This document shows positions 40,969-54,065 of a DNA stretch of 64,000 bases, piece by piece. Both the position numbers and the translations under genes were made by a program. Numbering within the stretch: the stretch's first letter is position 1; each line of letters begins with the position of its first letter. The stretch spans positions 32,249,378 to 32,313,377 of the forward strand of contig OX359248.1 in the NCBI GenBank assembly GCA_947179485.1, given 5' to 3'. Source of the DNA: Allacma fusca. Lineage: Eukaryota > Arthropoda > Collembola > Symphypleona > Sminthuridae. The notes below the pieces were generated by a model. It saw nothing but the letters and a program-made list of their open reading frames with translations, made no database searches and was not told the DNA's origin.

Positions 40969-43862
40969 GTAAGTGCATTCACTACAGTATACATACGTAC
41001 TTCCTTTCTGCCTCTTCATTCCGGTTTCCGTCGACCGCCAAAAAATCTGTCACCCTGATTTGCTTTATCCGTTTGGACACTGAAAAACCTTGCTGAGAGC
41101 AAATGGGCCATGTGAGGATTCTCCCTATAAAATTCAAGACACAATGCAACTAGAAACTTCTCTTTGGGAAGCTTCAATAAAGGACCGACATTTCAAGGGT
41201 CTTCTGACAACAAGGACGACGTGACCAAAGACTTATCTTCTGTCTCGTCCTGCCTACTCTCTATTGTCAACTGCACTTATTTCTATTGACACACAAGTCT
41301 TCACTATTTTTCCCCAAGCACGTCAGGCCCAATTGAATCAACTCCAAGCGGCGTGCGATGCTAATAAGGTACTTTATCAACGTAAATACTATCAAAGGAC
41401 TTGGGAAGATTGACGGAGGCATTTCAATACAAGCTCATCTGTATCCTCATTTATTCTACCCCTCCCGCGCTTCTTCACCGGGGCTCACTCTCAATTCACC
41501 GGGTCATGGAAGGGCTGGAGGAGAAAGTGAGGTAATGCACTTCTGATCATTTTCCCTCATTTTTATTCCTATCATTGATTTCAATATGAGCATAAGTTTT
41601 AAATATTTTTGGTTCTTTTTTTTTTATATTTATTTCATTCCCAAAAGCAAACCCAGAATGTACATAGATCATACAAAAAAGCTAAGGAGCTGAATTATTA
41701 ATCGTATTTTAAATTCTGTTGATTTCTTTTTGCCGTTCCACTCTTTGAAATGATACGTCAAACTATATTCTCAGGTAAACTTGTTAGGCAGATTTAAAAA
41801 AAAAATCTTTTTGTAGGACTTGTGAGGAGAAAGTTAAATAAATGTCTTGATTATCATACTGAATTGAACGTTACAACGTGCACTAAGAAAACACTCCTTA
41901 TTTGTAGAAAGCCCCATTGAAGTTGATGCGCTTCCTTTGATATTCTCTAGAGAAGGTTTAGTTCAGACTAAAATCGTACATAGTACGGCTGTCATGAAAT
42001 ATGGATCAAAAGAATTATCGAAGCATGATGTTACCAGCTCATTGAAAGTCAGAGGTTTAATTCTACTGTACATATTATGCCTTCATACAAGGCCTACGGA
42101 CTTATGTTTACTTATCCACATATTACATGTATCAGGTTACATGGTGTATCAGCGATAGTCATCTTCATTGGAGTAGGCACTAAAAATAATTTTGATTTTT
42201 GAGCTTCTCAGAAGAAAACAAAAGTTGTTGGAGAAAGAAAGTGGAGGAGGGGAAAGTTTTGCTCATAAGAAATAATCACTCGTCATTAGAGTCAGGTAAA
42301 GGTAAAAAGGTGAAAATTAAAGTGTACATTATAATGGGAAATTTAGATGAGAGTAGCTCAAGAACGAAAATAATCGTATCGTTAAAGAGAGAGAGAGAGA
42401 GAGAGAGAGAGCATTCGAGGAGGCTATTGCATTCTGTACCGTTCGGTTTCTCCCATCCCGCCCTATAAACGACTCCTGAATGTATACGTATATGTCAAAG
42501 GGAGTGTATGTATATAGTGTAGTAGGACGTGAGCTGGAGAGTATGCACGACAGGAAACTGCGGACATGGTGGAAAAAGACTGCTGAGGAGAGGGAAGACT
42601 GTGAGAGCACGAGAGTAAAAGAATGGTTTAGATAGTTAAAACTGTCTCAGTATGTAAGTATATGGAATATAATATCAAAGTTTCATTCCGTGCAATCTGT
42701 TCCCTATATTTATAAGTGGGCTGGAAAAGTTTCCAAGAGACACGCAGTGCGGTAGAAAAGAAAATTCAACCAGAGTGCGAGAGAGAGAGAGGAGAGAGTT
42801 GTGAATTTTCTAGTGCTATTCCCGGGACTTGTGTGTGTGTGTGTGTGTGTCTGTATGTTGGGGAGAGGAGGGAGCAGTGAAAGAGAAGTAAAAGACGCAG
42901 CGTTCCTGTACAGTCTTACCCACCCAAGCTCCGTCAGTCCTTTCTCCGTAAGCTCCAGAACTCTTTCATTTCATCCGTTTTCATTTCTTGTATTTTACAA
43001 GAGTATTTCATCCTCCAGCGTTCATCCCGTGTGTCTTTGTAGCCACTGGATATCCTTTTACGCTATCAATACTTTCACGTCTTCCCTCCTTTATGTAGTT
43101 GCTCTGTTTAAGTTGTACATTTTTTTTCTTCAAGCACACACTTTCTCCTTAGTCTTTCCTCTATGAAATCAGCTAAAGATAGTCCCACCATTCAACTTTT
43201 TCCCCCATTTCATGTTTCCAGCTAGTATTTTTGCTAGCCTTGTCCCTCACTCTCTCTCTATATATATATATCTATATATATATTTATATATATTTAAGAG
43301 CACATTCTGTTATTGAAGGAAGAGTTCCTAGTCCAGTAGGGAGCTACCAGCTTGGACGAGATTCTTGGGGTACTGTGCAAGCCCCTATTTTCTAGGGTAC
43401 CTTATATTTGCACTCTAGTTTTTGACTCCAATATACACTGCATTTTTCATGTAGGGAGGGAAGGTTGTTGCTCTTTTGTAAAAATCATTTTGATATCTAC
43501 CTCCAAGGAAATAACAGGAGAGTTGAGGGAAATATCTCCTGCAGCACCTGAATATAACACCGTTGAATTCAATAGGATTTATTTATTTGGATTCATGGGT
43601 CCGCACGTTGAGGGATGAGTACAGTATGTACGGCGTTGGGAGGCATCCCTACAGTACATACAACAGGAGTACAGACAGGAGAATGAGTAATGTGAATCTG
43701 TGTATTCTTTCTGTAGATTTTGACACTCGGATGTTAAATCGAAGTCAGAGTCAGAGACTTGAACGAGGAGGAGGAGGGATAGGAAGTTTGTATGCATGGG
43801 ACGGGGGTTCCAGTCTCAGTAGTCTCACTGGAGGGACAACCTCAGCTCCGATCGCAAACTGA
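40881..43862 (+). CDS. Candidate 4-exon gene of unknown family, 154 aa
   Basis: Four segments join in one frame, every junction in phase 1. Exon 1 has ATG in a strong context (taccATGGag) and a gtaagt donor. Exon 2 (41908-42054) follows tttgtag and ends at a weak gtttaa donor. Exon 3 (42212-42295) follows cttctcag and ends at gtaaag. Exon 4 (43717-43862) follows tctttctgtag and ends at TGA. The product starts acidic (MELELDEEKIPENP), has a charged middle (KYGSKELSKHDVTSSLKVRE and CWRKKVEEGK), and ends basic then Gly/Ser-rich (NRSQSQRLERGGGG, SSLSSLTGGTTS). No membrane helix, signal peptide or known domain was recognised. It could instead be part of a longer gene, or exons 1 and 2 may not pair. 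Confidence 0.45.
41908..42054 (+). CDS. Candidate gene exon 2
   Basis: It reads SPIEVDALPLIFSREGLVQT and KYGSKELSKHDVTSSLKVR, with coding-like composition. The acceptor is good and the donor gtttaa is weak. Confidence 0.5.
42212..42295 (+). CDS. Candidate gene exon 3
   Basis: It reads ENKSCWRKKVEEGKVLLIRN and HSSLES between a pyrimidine-rich acceptor and gtaaag. Phase 1 on both sides. Confidence 0.45.
42385..42411. repeat. (GA)n microsatellite
   Basis: Pure GA run. Confidence 0.93.
42831..42850. repeat. (GT)n microsatellite
   Basis: Pure GT run. Confidence 0.93.
43255..43300. repeat. TA/TCTA tract
   Basis: Alternating TA with TCTA interruptions, following a short CT run. Confidence 0.85.
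43717..43862 (+). CDS. Candidate gene exon 4 with stop
   Basis: It reads DFDTRMLNRSQSQRLERGGG and ends TGGTTSAPIAN and TGA. The acceptor is strong (attctttctgtag). GC-rich third positions differ from the AT-rich flanks. Confidence 0.5.
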
Positions 43863-46800
43863 AAAACATGTAATTATTTAGACAGGAGTTTTCCCCAAGA
43901 GTCTTTAATCTTTTCCTTTGAGTGAGGAAAAAACGGTTGAAGTTGAGAATGACAGTTCGTTAAAGTATTCCGTTCCAACTTCATACTTACGACTTAGAAC
44001 CTGGTTCTTACTTTCTTGGCCTATACCATTTAAACATGGGATTTTCATTGAACCCGTAATACTCTAGAGTGTTAGATGTTCAGGTATGTACATATACAGG
44101 GAGACGGGTCACATTTAGTAAATACAGGGTTTAAATATAGCTAGTGCTAATGGGAGGGAGGTTATAGTCATGACAACTTATATGGCTGAGAGATCCTTTG
44201 AGGTCTATAGAGTTTTGGGGAGGTATCTGCATGTTGTTTCAAAGTATAATCCAAGAGAAATCCGCAGTTACCCCAGATTACGTTTGCTACTGTGAGAAGA
44301 GAGGAAAGTGTACGGTGAAAGGAAGAAAATTTGCTCTTTAAGTAGTCCTAGTGTTGGAAGTTGCATTAGAGCTAGATTATACAGGGGCTATAGGAGGCAG
44401 GGATGTAGAACTGAAGGAGCTCTTGAGGAAATTGTCACTCTTTAATGTCCATTGCGTCCGTATAGGGCATCTGTATTTACAGGGACGGCTACAAACATTA
44501 AGAGTATACAGGAATGTCCCCGCCATAGATCAAAAGCTCTTTAGTCACTTCTTGACATCACTTGGGATTCGCGGGAATTCTTTTTCGCTCTTATTTTTTC
44601 TACATCCTTTCCCTTCGTTTGTCTTCCTCCTTGCTTTTGGCTGTAGCACGGGTTGTTAAGTCAGAAACTTAGTAGTCTCCTCTCCTCCCCCTCTCTCCTG
44701 CCTCTCTGGTCATTGTGATCGATGAAGGGAAAATCTTCGTAAAAGTTTTTTCCCGTAGTTGAGGGAGCCTTACATTTTAGTTACGAAAAGAAGCACTTAA
44801 ACTTTACAAAATACCTGCACACTTAACATGTCAACACTTTTGTTGGGAACATTTTTATAGAATTTGGTCCCCTCACACAATTCTGTCTTCCATGAGACGG
44901 GAATTTTTCACCCAAGAAACATGAGAAATAACTTTTCCACTTTTTCTCATCCCTTCCCTTCAGTCTCCGTATTATTATTATTATTGCACCGTCTTATCTC
45001 CTTTCGAGTATTTTCCTTAGTGAAAGAGCTTCGAGATGAAAACACCATTTCACTGGGGCTTCTCCATCGATAGCTTTTCCCGTTCGACAGTGACTGTCGC
45101 CATAACGGACAGTGATTCAATATTGAATATTTTTTTGAAGGGAAAATGATATTTGGTGGTGAGAAATGTGTGGTGGGGAAATTCAATAAATTCAAGGCTG
45201 AGAGAATTTTAATATTTTTATTGCTCCTGTATCCTGTGGCTGTCACAGGTTTTGACTTGCGGTTTAAAATAATCGCTGTAATGTGAAATTTATATTGGAA
45301 CAGCTTTCCCTTCCATTTCTCAAGTGGATAAAGACTTATATGGGACTCTACATCCTTTCAAAATACCCTTCGGACTTATACATGTGAGGATAGTGAGTAT
45401 AGGGGAGCGTCCGGGAACACCAGCGGAGACGTTAAAGATTATAGAGAACAGTATAATTCCAAGAATTCCAGATATGACAATTCCTGTGTTGTGTTTGTCC
45501 TTTAAGGTGACCTGCATGTAGATACATGCATGGCTGTCTCCTATGACTAGACTACAATTGATCATAGGGCTTACCACCACCACCCCCCCCCCTATACTTT
45601 CCTCGTGCTAGTTCTTTTGGCATGGGATTGGGCCAGGAGAAATTGAGAGCATTTTACTTCCTGAAAAACCTCAAGTTCTCTGGCTTTCTGTAATAACTGT
45701 AACGCATTTGCAGTACTTACGGTAAGGACAGATAGAGTGGGAGTGTATAAGCTGGGAGCAGTTAGTTGATAAGAAACTGAGTATCATTACACTTTACTTT
45801 TTCCTACTTGCATATTATGACAATGTTGCTCTTAGATCTGACATAGGCTTCATTTCCCCATAGCTCCTAGGACTCTCCCTCGTTACACGACCTAACTATG
45901 GCTATAAGATTTCCCTGTCCTTTAGTACTCTCTCTCACTCTCTCCCGTTTCCAAGACGGGAGTGAGTGGTGCTTGTGAAATCATTCTAAAGTGAAAATAT
46001 CTGTATGCAGGAAACACAAAGATGAGACTGAGAAGACTTGCTTGTGGAGGAAGAGGGGAAAAAACGGGAACAAGATTTTATTCTGTCCATGCGTCCTTCC
46101 TGAGTATGTAGACTATATCTGTATGTCCAAGTGAGGTCTGTGCTTTCCCTCTATGGACCATTGATCTCTTCCTCACTTTATCCTGTGAGATTTTTTTTCC
46201 CCTTCGTTTTCTCCACAACTCTTGTATTGTGATACTCCACCCTTGACAAAAAGCTACCACACTAGAGCCTCACCATTAGTATTCCTTGAAGGAGACAAAT
46301 TCACTGTTTCTCCAAAGCAGACTACAGATTCCAGTACTCTGTCAAGACTTGGACCATAAGGTTGTACCGGAACACTCTGCCCTGTCCCAATATCATTTAC
46401 TACTCCTACGCCTGCATACAGAATTTGAACAGAATTTACTTTTCCTCTCTCCGTGTGACTTTTTGGTGTGGTATGCATTCTGAAGGAGTTTCGGCTCCTT
46501 TTGCATAGATTTGTCAAAGTCTAAAGTACCTTCCTCCTTATCCCTGGTAACTTCCAGATCACTGCTCTATCTGGTCGTTATTATTGTTGTAACTCTAGAA
46601 ACGAGTCCCTCAATTGTGGTTTTACAAATTGCAAGTGTAATGTCCGGGTGGTCCCTATACCTTTCCCGTTAGAGTTGGGCCTGTTGGGAGGATTTTGAGG
46701 GTACTTTCGGGGAATATGAAATAGGGAATTGACGTATGAGAGGAGTGTCATTTGGCCTCAAGATTTGCTACATGATTGTTATGAAGGGAGGGAGGAAGTA

Positions 46801-46946
46801 TCCGAAATCGGTAAATAATTTAGTACACATGACGAGGTTACGAAAACAGAGAGATATCCTGTAATGGATTTTGATTCGACATCCCGAGTGGAAGGAGGTT
46901 ATGTCTTGAAGAGAAGTGTAACCTACCTAGGCACAGGGCTAGACTC

Positions 46947-46950
<4 letters not shown>

Positions 46951-46993
<43 letters not shown>
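46951..46993. repeat. (GA)n microsatellite
   Basis: 43 bases of pure GA. Confidence 0.96.
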
Positions 46994-46996
<3 letters not shown>

Positions 46997-49067
46997 CCAC
47001 TACACAGCTCGTAATGTGATCCGAAGGTTAAAGTAGCACGTACATTCAAGAGGAACCCACCACCAGAAGTGAATGCAATGATATTGACCATTTTTATGCT
47101 CCCACCGTCAGTATTGTGTTGAAATCTAGCGAAAATAATAGAGATGAAATTTCCTACCCTCCCTTTCTCTTCTTTTTAGCTCTCGTACTAAATCGATAGT
47201 AGTAATTTAGTGAGTACGTGCATGAGAATGTAAGCGCCGTCGGATAATTTCATTCCTTTCTCCAAGTCCATATTAAGCATTCATATGCATATGGAGAGTT
47301 ATGTCACACTATATGTACCTACAGAGTCCCGAGCTCTGTGCGGGTCTCACTGAGGCACGAGATACATATGTACATACTGGCTCGGCCCCTCTACTAAACC
47401 CGTATTTGAATATATTCCTTGTGTACCCCATTTATCTCTGCTACAGTCCATGTAAATACCTAGATGCAGTCGTCATTTAATATCATGCTGAAGAAAATTA
47501 AAATGGATTTGAGTTGGACCTCTGCTTGAGAAATCTACGGGAGCAGGGTTAATGTAAGAGGTTGGAAGTAAAAGGAATTAAAATAAATTATAGCTTCAAA
47601 GACTCTCTCCCTTCCTTTCCACATCTCCAACCTGGATGTGTTCCTTTCTCTCAGACCCCCACTCCCAATCATATAGTCAATTATGTGAGGCGGAGCGTTG
47701 TTTTGTGAGCATACATTTTTAATAAACATTCCCTTGAAAAGGATTTGATATAAGGTGAGAAGTACAGTAATTAAGAGCATTTTTGAAGATACGTTTTAAG
47801 CGTACATTTTAAGAACTTGAAGACACACATTTCCTAATTATTTCAACACTAATGTTATTTCCTTATTTGAATTTACTAATTGAAATGAAGTTAATCTCAA
47901 ACGAACAGAGAGAAGGAAGATACGACTGCAGGGTTTGGGGGTGTTGCAGAGTTGAAGTGCAAATAGTAGGAACCTTTGTAGCTCTTGCATGAATTTTTAA
48001 ATGGTCGGGGACTGTGAAGCTATAATGAAGGCATTATACATGGAGTAAGTATACATTGGAGAGTGAGCGCTTGTGGTTTTTTCTTTGATCCTTCCAATTA
48101 ATGGGATTCTCAGTATGGTAATATGATATGGAGTGGGTAGGGAGGGTTATACTTAAGAAGTCTTTCCACCAGACTTGCGAAAAGGAATGCATGGGTGAGG
48201 TTTTGCCGAGGCACATCCTTAGTGTGAGGACCGAATGTACATTTATACGTGAGCTGCCTCCGAGTGTATGTATGTGGTCCCATAGTAAGTATCTACATAT
48301 GTATATCTATGTATTTCCGTATCCCCAACAGCAAGTAACTAAGAGTTTGCTGGAAATGCGGTAAATGTTAGATGAGTTAGGTTTGGGATTTGGATTTGGG
48401 AAATCTCGATCTACATTCTACCCATGAAGTCTTCTGGTTAGATTATTATGTAGGAACAGTTGGTTAGATTAACACGGGGGGCCTATACAGACGGGAAGGG
48501 TATGTATGTAGGTAGTGGATGCTTCTACAGTGAGTTGGAGAGACAGAGGCCATTGGATGAGGGAGTCTAGTATGTACCTAGCATTTTAAATACGTGAAAC
48601 CACTGACTGGAGAAACTACTACTGTTGTTCCTCGACGACAAGGCTCTTCCCCCATATATAGCAACAGCCAAGAGTAAAGGAGTACGCTGGAGGGATTCGA
48701 TTAGAATAACTTGCTCATCAATTTGTCCGTCACTCTTCTCTCTTAGTCGTATAAGAGCTTTTTGGATTTTCTTCCTATGCTTTCGGGAAGAGATGATGAT
48801 GCTCTTTTTCGTCTCACTTGCTATATAACGTCCCTATCCCGTTCCTACCTCTCTTCCGACATACATAGGACCTTCGTTCCATTTCCATTAATCGATTTTT
48901 ACCCGCAGTCCAATATATAAAGTATATCTATTCCAGATTTTTTTTTTACTTTTTACTGTTGCTCCCTCTCCTATAGACTCTGCTTTTCCCTCGTTCCGTG
49001 CCATGAATATCCTTTGTAATGTGGACGACACCCTTGCTCCCATCTCCTGTCTCCTCTTTCCTCGCCC

Positions 49068-49098
49068 GCTCTCTCTCTCTCTCTCTTTTTCTCTCCCA
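49068..49098. repeat. (CT)n microsatellite
   Basis: CT run with a TTTT interruption; it causes the Arg/Glu open frame on the minus strand at 48888-49217. Confidence 0.9.
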
Positions 49099-49259
49099 AA
49101 AGTTTTTTTTTCTAGGGAATTTTTTCCTCTGAGAAATATGCGTAAAGTAAAAGGAATATGGAAGAGGGAAAATGATTTATATGTTTCTGTCGACCAGATA
49201 CAGAGCTGGTTCCTCAAATGTTTTCGACGGTCTAATCTAATATTAATTTAGGCACGGCG

Positions 49260-49281
49260 TCTCTCTCTCTCTCTCTCTCTC
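49260..49281. repeat. (CT)n microsatellite
   Basis: Pure CT run. Confidence 0.93.
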
Positions 49282-51073
49282 CCCTTCATCTTCTCTGGAA
49301 AAGTGCTACCACACCGCAGACGACTACCACTGCTACAAGATAAATGCTCTGCGGTGAGCTTATGATGACTGCAATAAAATAAAGCCAAGATCATGAGGCG
49401 TGAGCTTTTTAAGTATTTTAGTAGCCTTTTCCTAGGCTTTAAACCTTACCTTTTTATTATTTTCTCCTCTGTTCTCCTTTCCCTACCTTCGGGTCTAACA
49501 ATCCCTTTTTACTTCTTTCCCCCCTTTCGTGCATGAGGCAGCCTCTTACTATGGTTTTTGGGTAAGTTCCTTCCGACAAACCTCGGGTGTACCAAGCCGA
49601 CCTGAAAGATTACCTTTGGGATCCAAACTTGCGAATTGAGTTAAAATTGATGTTCATCCATATGTACGTAAGCTCCGGGCTCTGTTCGACTAATTTTTTT
49701 AAGAACTTTTTCTCCAACTTGGATTAAAACTCAAATTTGACAAGGTATTCCGGGTTTTTATTCTCTATAATTTTGTATTGGCCTGTCTCGAGCCCAATAT
49801 AGTTCTAAAATTAATCAGAGACACTGGGTACAGATATTAACTACATACATACAGTTAACCATGTACTTATATACATACATGTGTCTGGGGTAGTTGGATG
49901 TGAATTGAGATCATGACTGCATATAATAGTAACGTACGTTTTAAGTCAAACGAAAAGGAATTACAGCTTTTATGTTTGGATTTGCAAGTTAAACAAGTTG
50001 AAACAAGTATTAATAATGTGTATCATAATTAGGCAGGGAACCCGCTACTGTTGGGTTAAGGGAAAAATGGGACGGGACGGGGTAAAAATTGTGCAACGGC
50101 TGGAGATGAAGTTAGACCATCAGAGGTATTTCGTCCAGGTACACTTTCCTTTTACTACCTCTCTGGGCTCAACTTGCTTGACATTCTTAAATATTTAAGT
50201 AGGGAAGTTTAGGCAGGACGGTCTTTGAGGCTTTGTGCTCTCTCATTGCTTGTAATAAGTTTCGTCGGGGAAAGTAATTAGTTATATGTATATAAGTGAA
50301 GGTAGGGAGTAGGCAGACGTCCATACATATGTACATACATACATAAGAACGCCGAGGCTCTACAGAAGTGTAGTGAATTGTATGGGTGTCCAATGCCGCA
50401 CCGCGCACGTACACTATATCATGAGATTTGAAGTCAGTTCAGAACTATGGTTCCTATAAGGTTGCTCTCTCACATAAATGCATGTCTCCCGTCAGGAAGA
50501 TGAGGATTGTCGGTGGATTTGAATTATGAACTTGGGCTATGGGGGAAAGTTGAAAGGGAAAAAAGTTGAATGAGATTTAGTGCAGGGTTTTAAATATGGA
50601 AAAGACCTTGGCTTTAGATTTTCTCCCAACAACGCGAAGCATTAGAGTCGAGTTGTATTAATTGTATGGAACTATTTATTAAAAGTCAAATATTTTGGCA
50701 ACTTTTCAACCCTGCCGTGCAAGGCTGTCCCCATACATATATATAGCCCTTTCATTTTTTTTTCTTCTTCCATGAAACCTCCTTCTGGGAAACTGTTCCA
50801 TAGTTTCCTTCCCTACTCAACCTGTCTGTCTCTTTTTGTACGTGCACAGGGGAAGCCTCTCACCATTGTGAAACCTACAAGAATATACACACTTTTGTTC
50901 ATGTTTTTAGCAAATTGATATTTATTGCCTTCACGGTTCATTTACTAATACACAATTGATGGGGGGGCTCGCTAATAGGAATGCGTTCACTCTGAGAGCC
51001 TCCAAATTCAGCGACTCTTACAATTAGGAGGAAAACTCAAACACTTCTTCCCTTTTCACTCCATCGCTGTCAG

Positions 51074-51272
51074 GTATGATGTTCCACGTGTGTTCAGCTC
51101 GGAAAGTTTGTACTCGCTCAACTGTGTGCGCTCATCAGATGTGTGGGAATTTGGGCAGACAATGAGGACATTAAAAATAGAGAAATATAGGGAAAGTCCG
51201 TTAATTGAGAATATTATTGGTCACATTAGCGTGACATTTGCGAGTTGGAGCATTTCAAGCAGATGTAATTGA
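51074..51272 (+). pseudogene. Possible tyrosine-kinase (JAK-like) exon fragment
   Basis: After a good pyrimidine tract and cag, the open frame reads YDVPRVFSSESLYSLNCVRS, then SDVWEFG and later KIEKYRESPLIENIIG. ESL, eight residues, then SDVWxFG is the exact spacing of the APE-to-subdomain-IX segment in JAK kinases, and IEK..SP..E..IG resembles what follows there. The usual Ala-Pro of APE is absent and no VAIK, HRD or DFG exon was found nearby. It may be a decayed relic, a divergent exon, or chance. Confidence 0.2.
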
Positions 51273-54027
51273 TTCCGCGAGTAATTCTATCAGATGGTTG
51301 AATAAAAGCGACTAATTAGTTTCAATTAGATTAGTTCTCTCATTCCTAGTCCTGAGAATCACTCACATATCTCGCCTCACTCGGATTAGACTCCACCGTT
51401 GATTTCCAGGTCATTGAAGTCAGACTGAGCATATTTCAAATGTATTTATGTATAAGCCCCTGCCTTTGAATAAGCAAACACGCATGAATGTATGCAAGGG
51501 CTTGGGATAACTACATATAAAGGATACGGTCAAGTTAAGGAGTTAAAAGGGAACAGTTAACCCCAACTTTTGCAAAACTAGGTTCTGTTTGCTCTCGCTC
51601 GGAGTGGATTTCGTGGGTGTGAGTCTCCATGTATATTTAGTATGAGTGGGGAAATTCTATGTAGAACTTCGAGACCCGAGCATTTCCAAATGGGAGTCTG
51701 TAATGTCCTCGTTGGTGTTCAAATGAAAGACCTACAAGTGTAAAAGTATGTATAGGTTCGTTTGATTTTCATCTCGATAAAATCCAGTTGATATTACAAG
51801 TTAAGTCTGAGGGAACAAATGGTTTTACATTTACTTCACTTACTATAGGTTAGGTTTAGTGGTCCCTGGCTACTACAACGGCGGAGTGCGGAGCTTCTCC
51901 GAATGAATGTATCTATAGTTGGGATGACTATAGAGAGATACATACTTGTAAAGGGCTGACCAGCCAGTGAAGAAGCCCTCTCTCTCTCACAGTTGGTTAC
52001 GTCCTGTAACGGAACTTACAATTAATTGAATGGCTATAAAGATGAGACCACGTACAGAGGTTTGCAATAAATTACTCCTCAATTCTTCCCTTTGGGTTCG
52101 TTAGCTTGACCAATGGTTATTTTTGCCCATTAATTTATCAACCTCCACGGACGCTCTAGAAAAGACTTGCACGTGAATTCCTTACTTTTTATACGATCTA
52201 TATCTATATATATCTACATGTAGTAGTATTCCTATGTCTATAGGCCCTCTTCCCCATAGTCAAGTTGCGGCTGGTGTGGGGGATAGGAAAAATAGTTTAT
52301 AAAAAGCTACAGGACAATTATGTACAGTCCGTTTATTTCTTTGCAGCAGGGAGAATTGAATTAAAAGTACTTTTACTTTTTTTTTCCCTTCCCGAGTATC
52401 GGCCTTCCCTGAGGATCTATGTATGTACATACTCTCTCCCGGAACTGGTGGATAGGAGTTGGGCAGGAATGTGAATGGATTTTTTTTTCTTTTTGAATTC
52501 TACTTTTATAATTTTACGTCCTCTGTCTATAGATCTCGTAATTTCGGGTGAGTTTTCAATGTATATTAGGAGATGGTTTATGACCGTATTCATGCGCGGA
52601 GTATCGAGGGTGTCGGTTTTATGACTCGGAAGCTAAAAACTAGGTAAAGACCAGAGGCTGCTCTGGAATGGGGAAGGAAACGACTGGGGATTTTTACTGC
52701 AAAATTTTTACAAGTTGTTGTAACCGTCAACTCTGTCATAATATATCAGTTCGTTACATATCTCCGACTATAATAAATTCTATGGACGTTGGTGTGCCTC
52801 CACTTTGAATATAAGTGGATTAGTAGCCTTGAAGCTACATAGTCAATTATGAGACCTGACAACAAAACGTTGAGCCATCCTTTTATCCCAACTCTCAAGT
52901 GTCATTACAGGTTTGCACAATCATATGGTACAGTTAGGAAATTAAACAGAGAGTATAATGTAATTTCAATGTGATGGTATATTCAATTATTTTTAATTGG
53001 TGGACAAAAATCTAAGGGTTTTAGGCCAATTTTTAGGACTCACGGAGAGAAATTTTTGGGACAGTTTGATATTCAGAGGGCTGAGAGCTGAGACCTGGGA
53101 CTGTCTTTGTGTAGGACGATGATACAGGCCAAAGGGTTGGGAGTGGAAGTGCTTCTTCTACTAGATATGATGTCGTACATATGAGGTAATCTGAAAGGTG
53201 CGTGGCAGCTGCGGTGGAACTTTTGAAGACAACTGTTTTTCTCTAGTCAAAAGGAGAAGTAAAAGGATACGGGGTTTGTGGAATATAGTGGTCGTGGTAG
53301 TAGCTTGTCGTCCATTATTACATTTACTTGATGAAGGACTTGGGGAATGTAGGGTTTCACCTGGTGCCTTCGCCTTTGCTCGGAATCTCCATACATAGGA
53401 CATAATTCTTGTTGATTCTCTATTGTGCTCTCAATCAGGTAGGGAGGGCTGAGTTTAAAGGTGCTACTTCACATCTGTCTCCCTACCTAGCCATTTACTC
53501 ACTACTCCTTGTTTACTCTCGTACACACTTCCTACCTGATACTGAACCGTTAGGCCGGGATATAGTATCATTCCACATCTACGTATATCCCGATGATCAT
53601 GGGGTTGTATCACAGGCTGCTGTGCACACAGTGTAATAATACAGTAAATGTGTCCGTACACATGTTCGGTGTGGAGGACTTGATGTGTAGTAAGTCTTTG
53701 GGAGTTAGAATCTAAAGGCATTTGTTATTGTCTAGGACAGCACTCCAGACTGAAGACTTAAACCAACTGCTGGATCTGTGTGGGTTGAGCGGAGCATACA
53801 GAAATGCACATTTGATTCCTACCTCACAATTGTATGGATGAGTTGTGGTACGGTTGTGTGAGTGCGTGTGGCAGGAGGTGAGGCGTAACTTGAAAATTCT
53901 TTGAATTATGTACACACACTGAAGCAAAACCAATACAGCTGCTCCGTCTTATATTTCTTATAGATACGAAGTCCTGTATTGGCTGGTACTTTTTGTAAAT
54001 ACATAGGACATACTCATAGGTGCGAGC

Positions 54028-54030
<3 letters not shown>

Positions 54031-54062
<32 letters not shown>
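54031..54062. repeat. (GA)n microsatellite
   Basis: Pure GA run. Confidence 0.95.

Positions 54063-54065
<3 letters not shown>

Larger units (their letters stand above)
42296..43716 (+). other. Intron of candidate gene, microsatellite-rich
   Basis: Contains GA repeats (42385-42411, 42779-42799), a GT run (42831-42850) and a TA/TCTA tract (about 43255-43300). No exon recognised. Confidence 0.5.

Noticed and set aside
45324..45583. Open frames on both strands, the minus one with a helix-like hydrophobic stretch
   Set aside because: Both strands are open over the same bases and neither has good splice context, so composition explains it.
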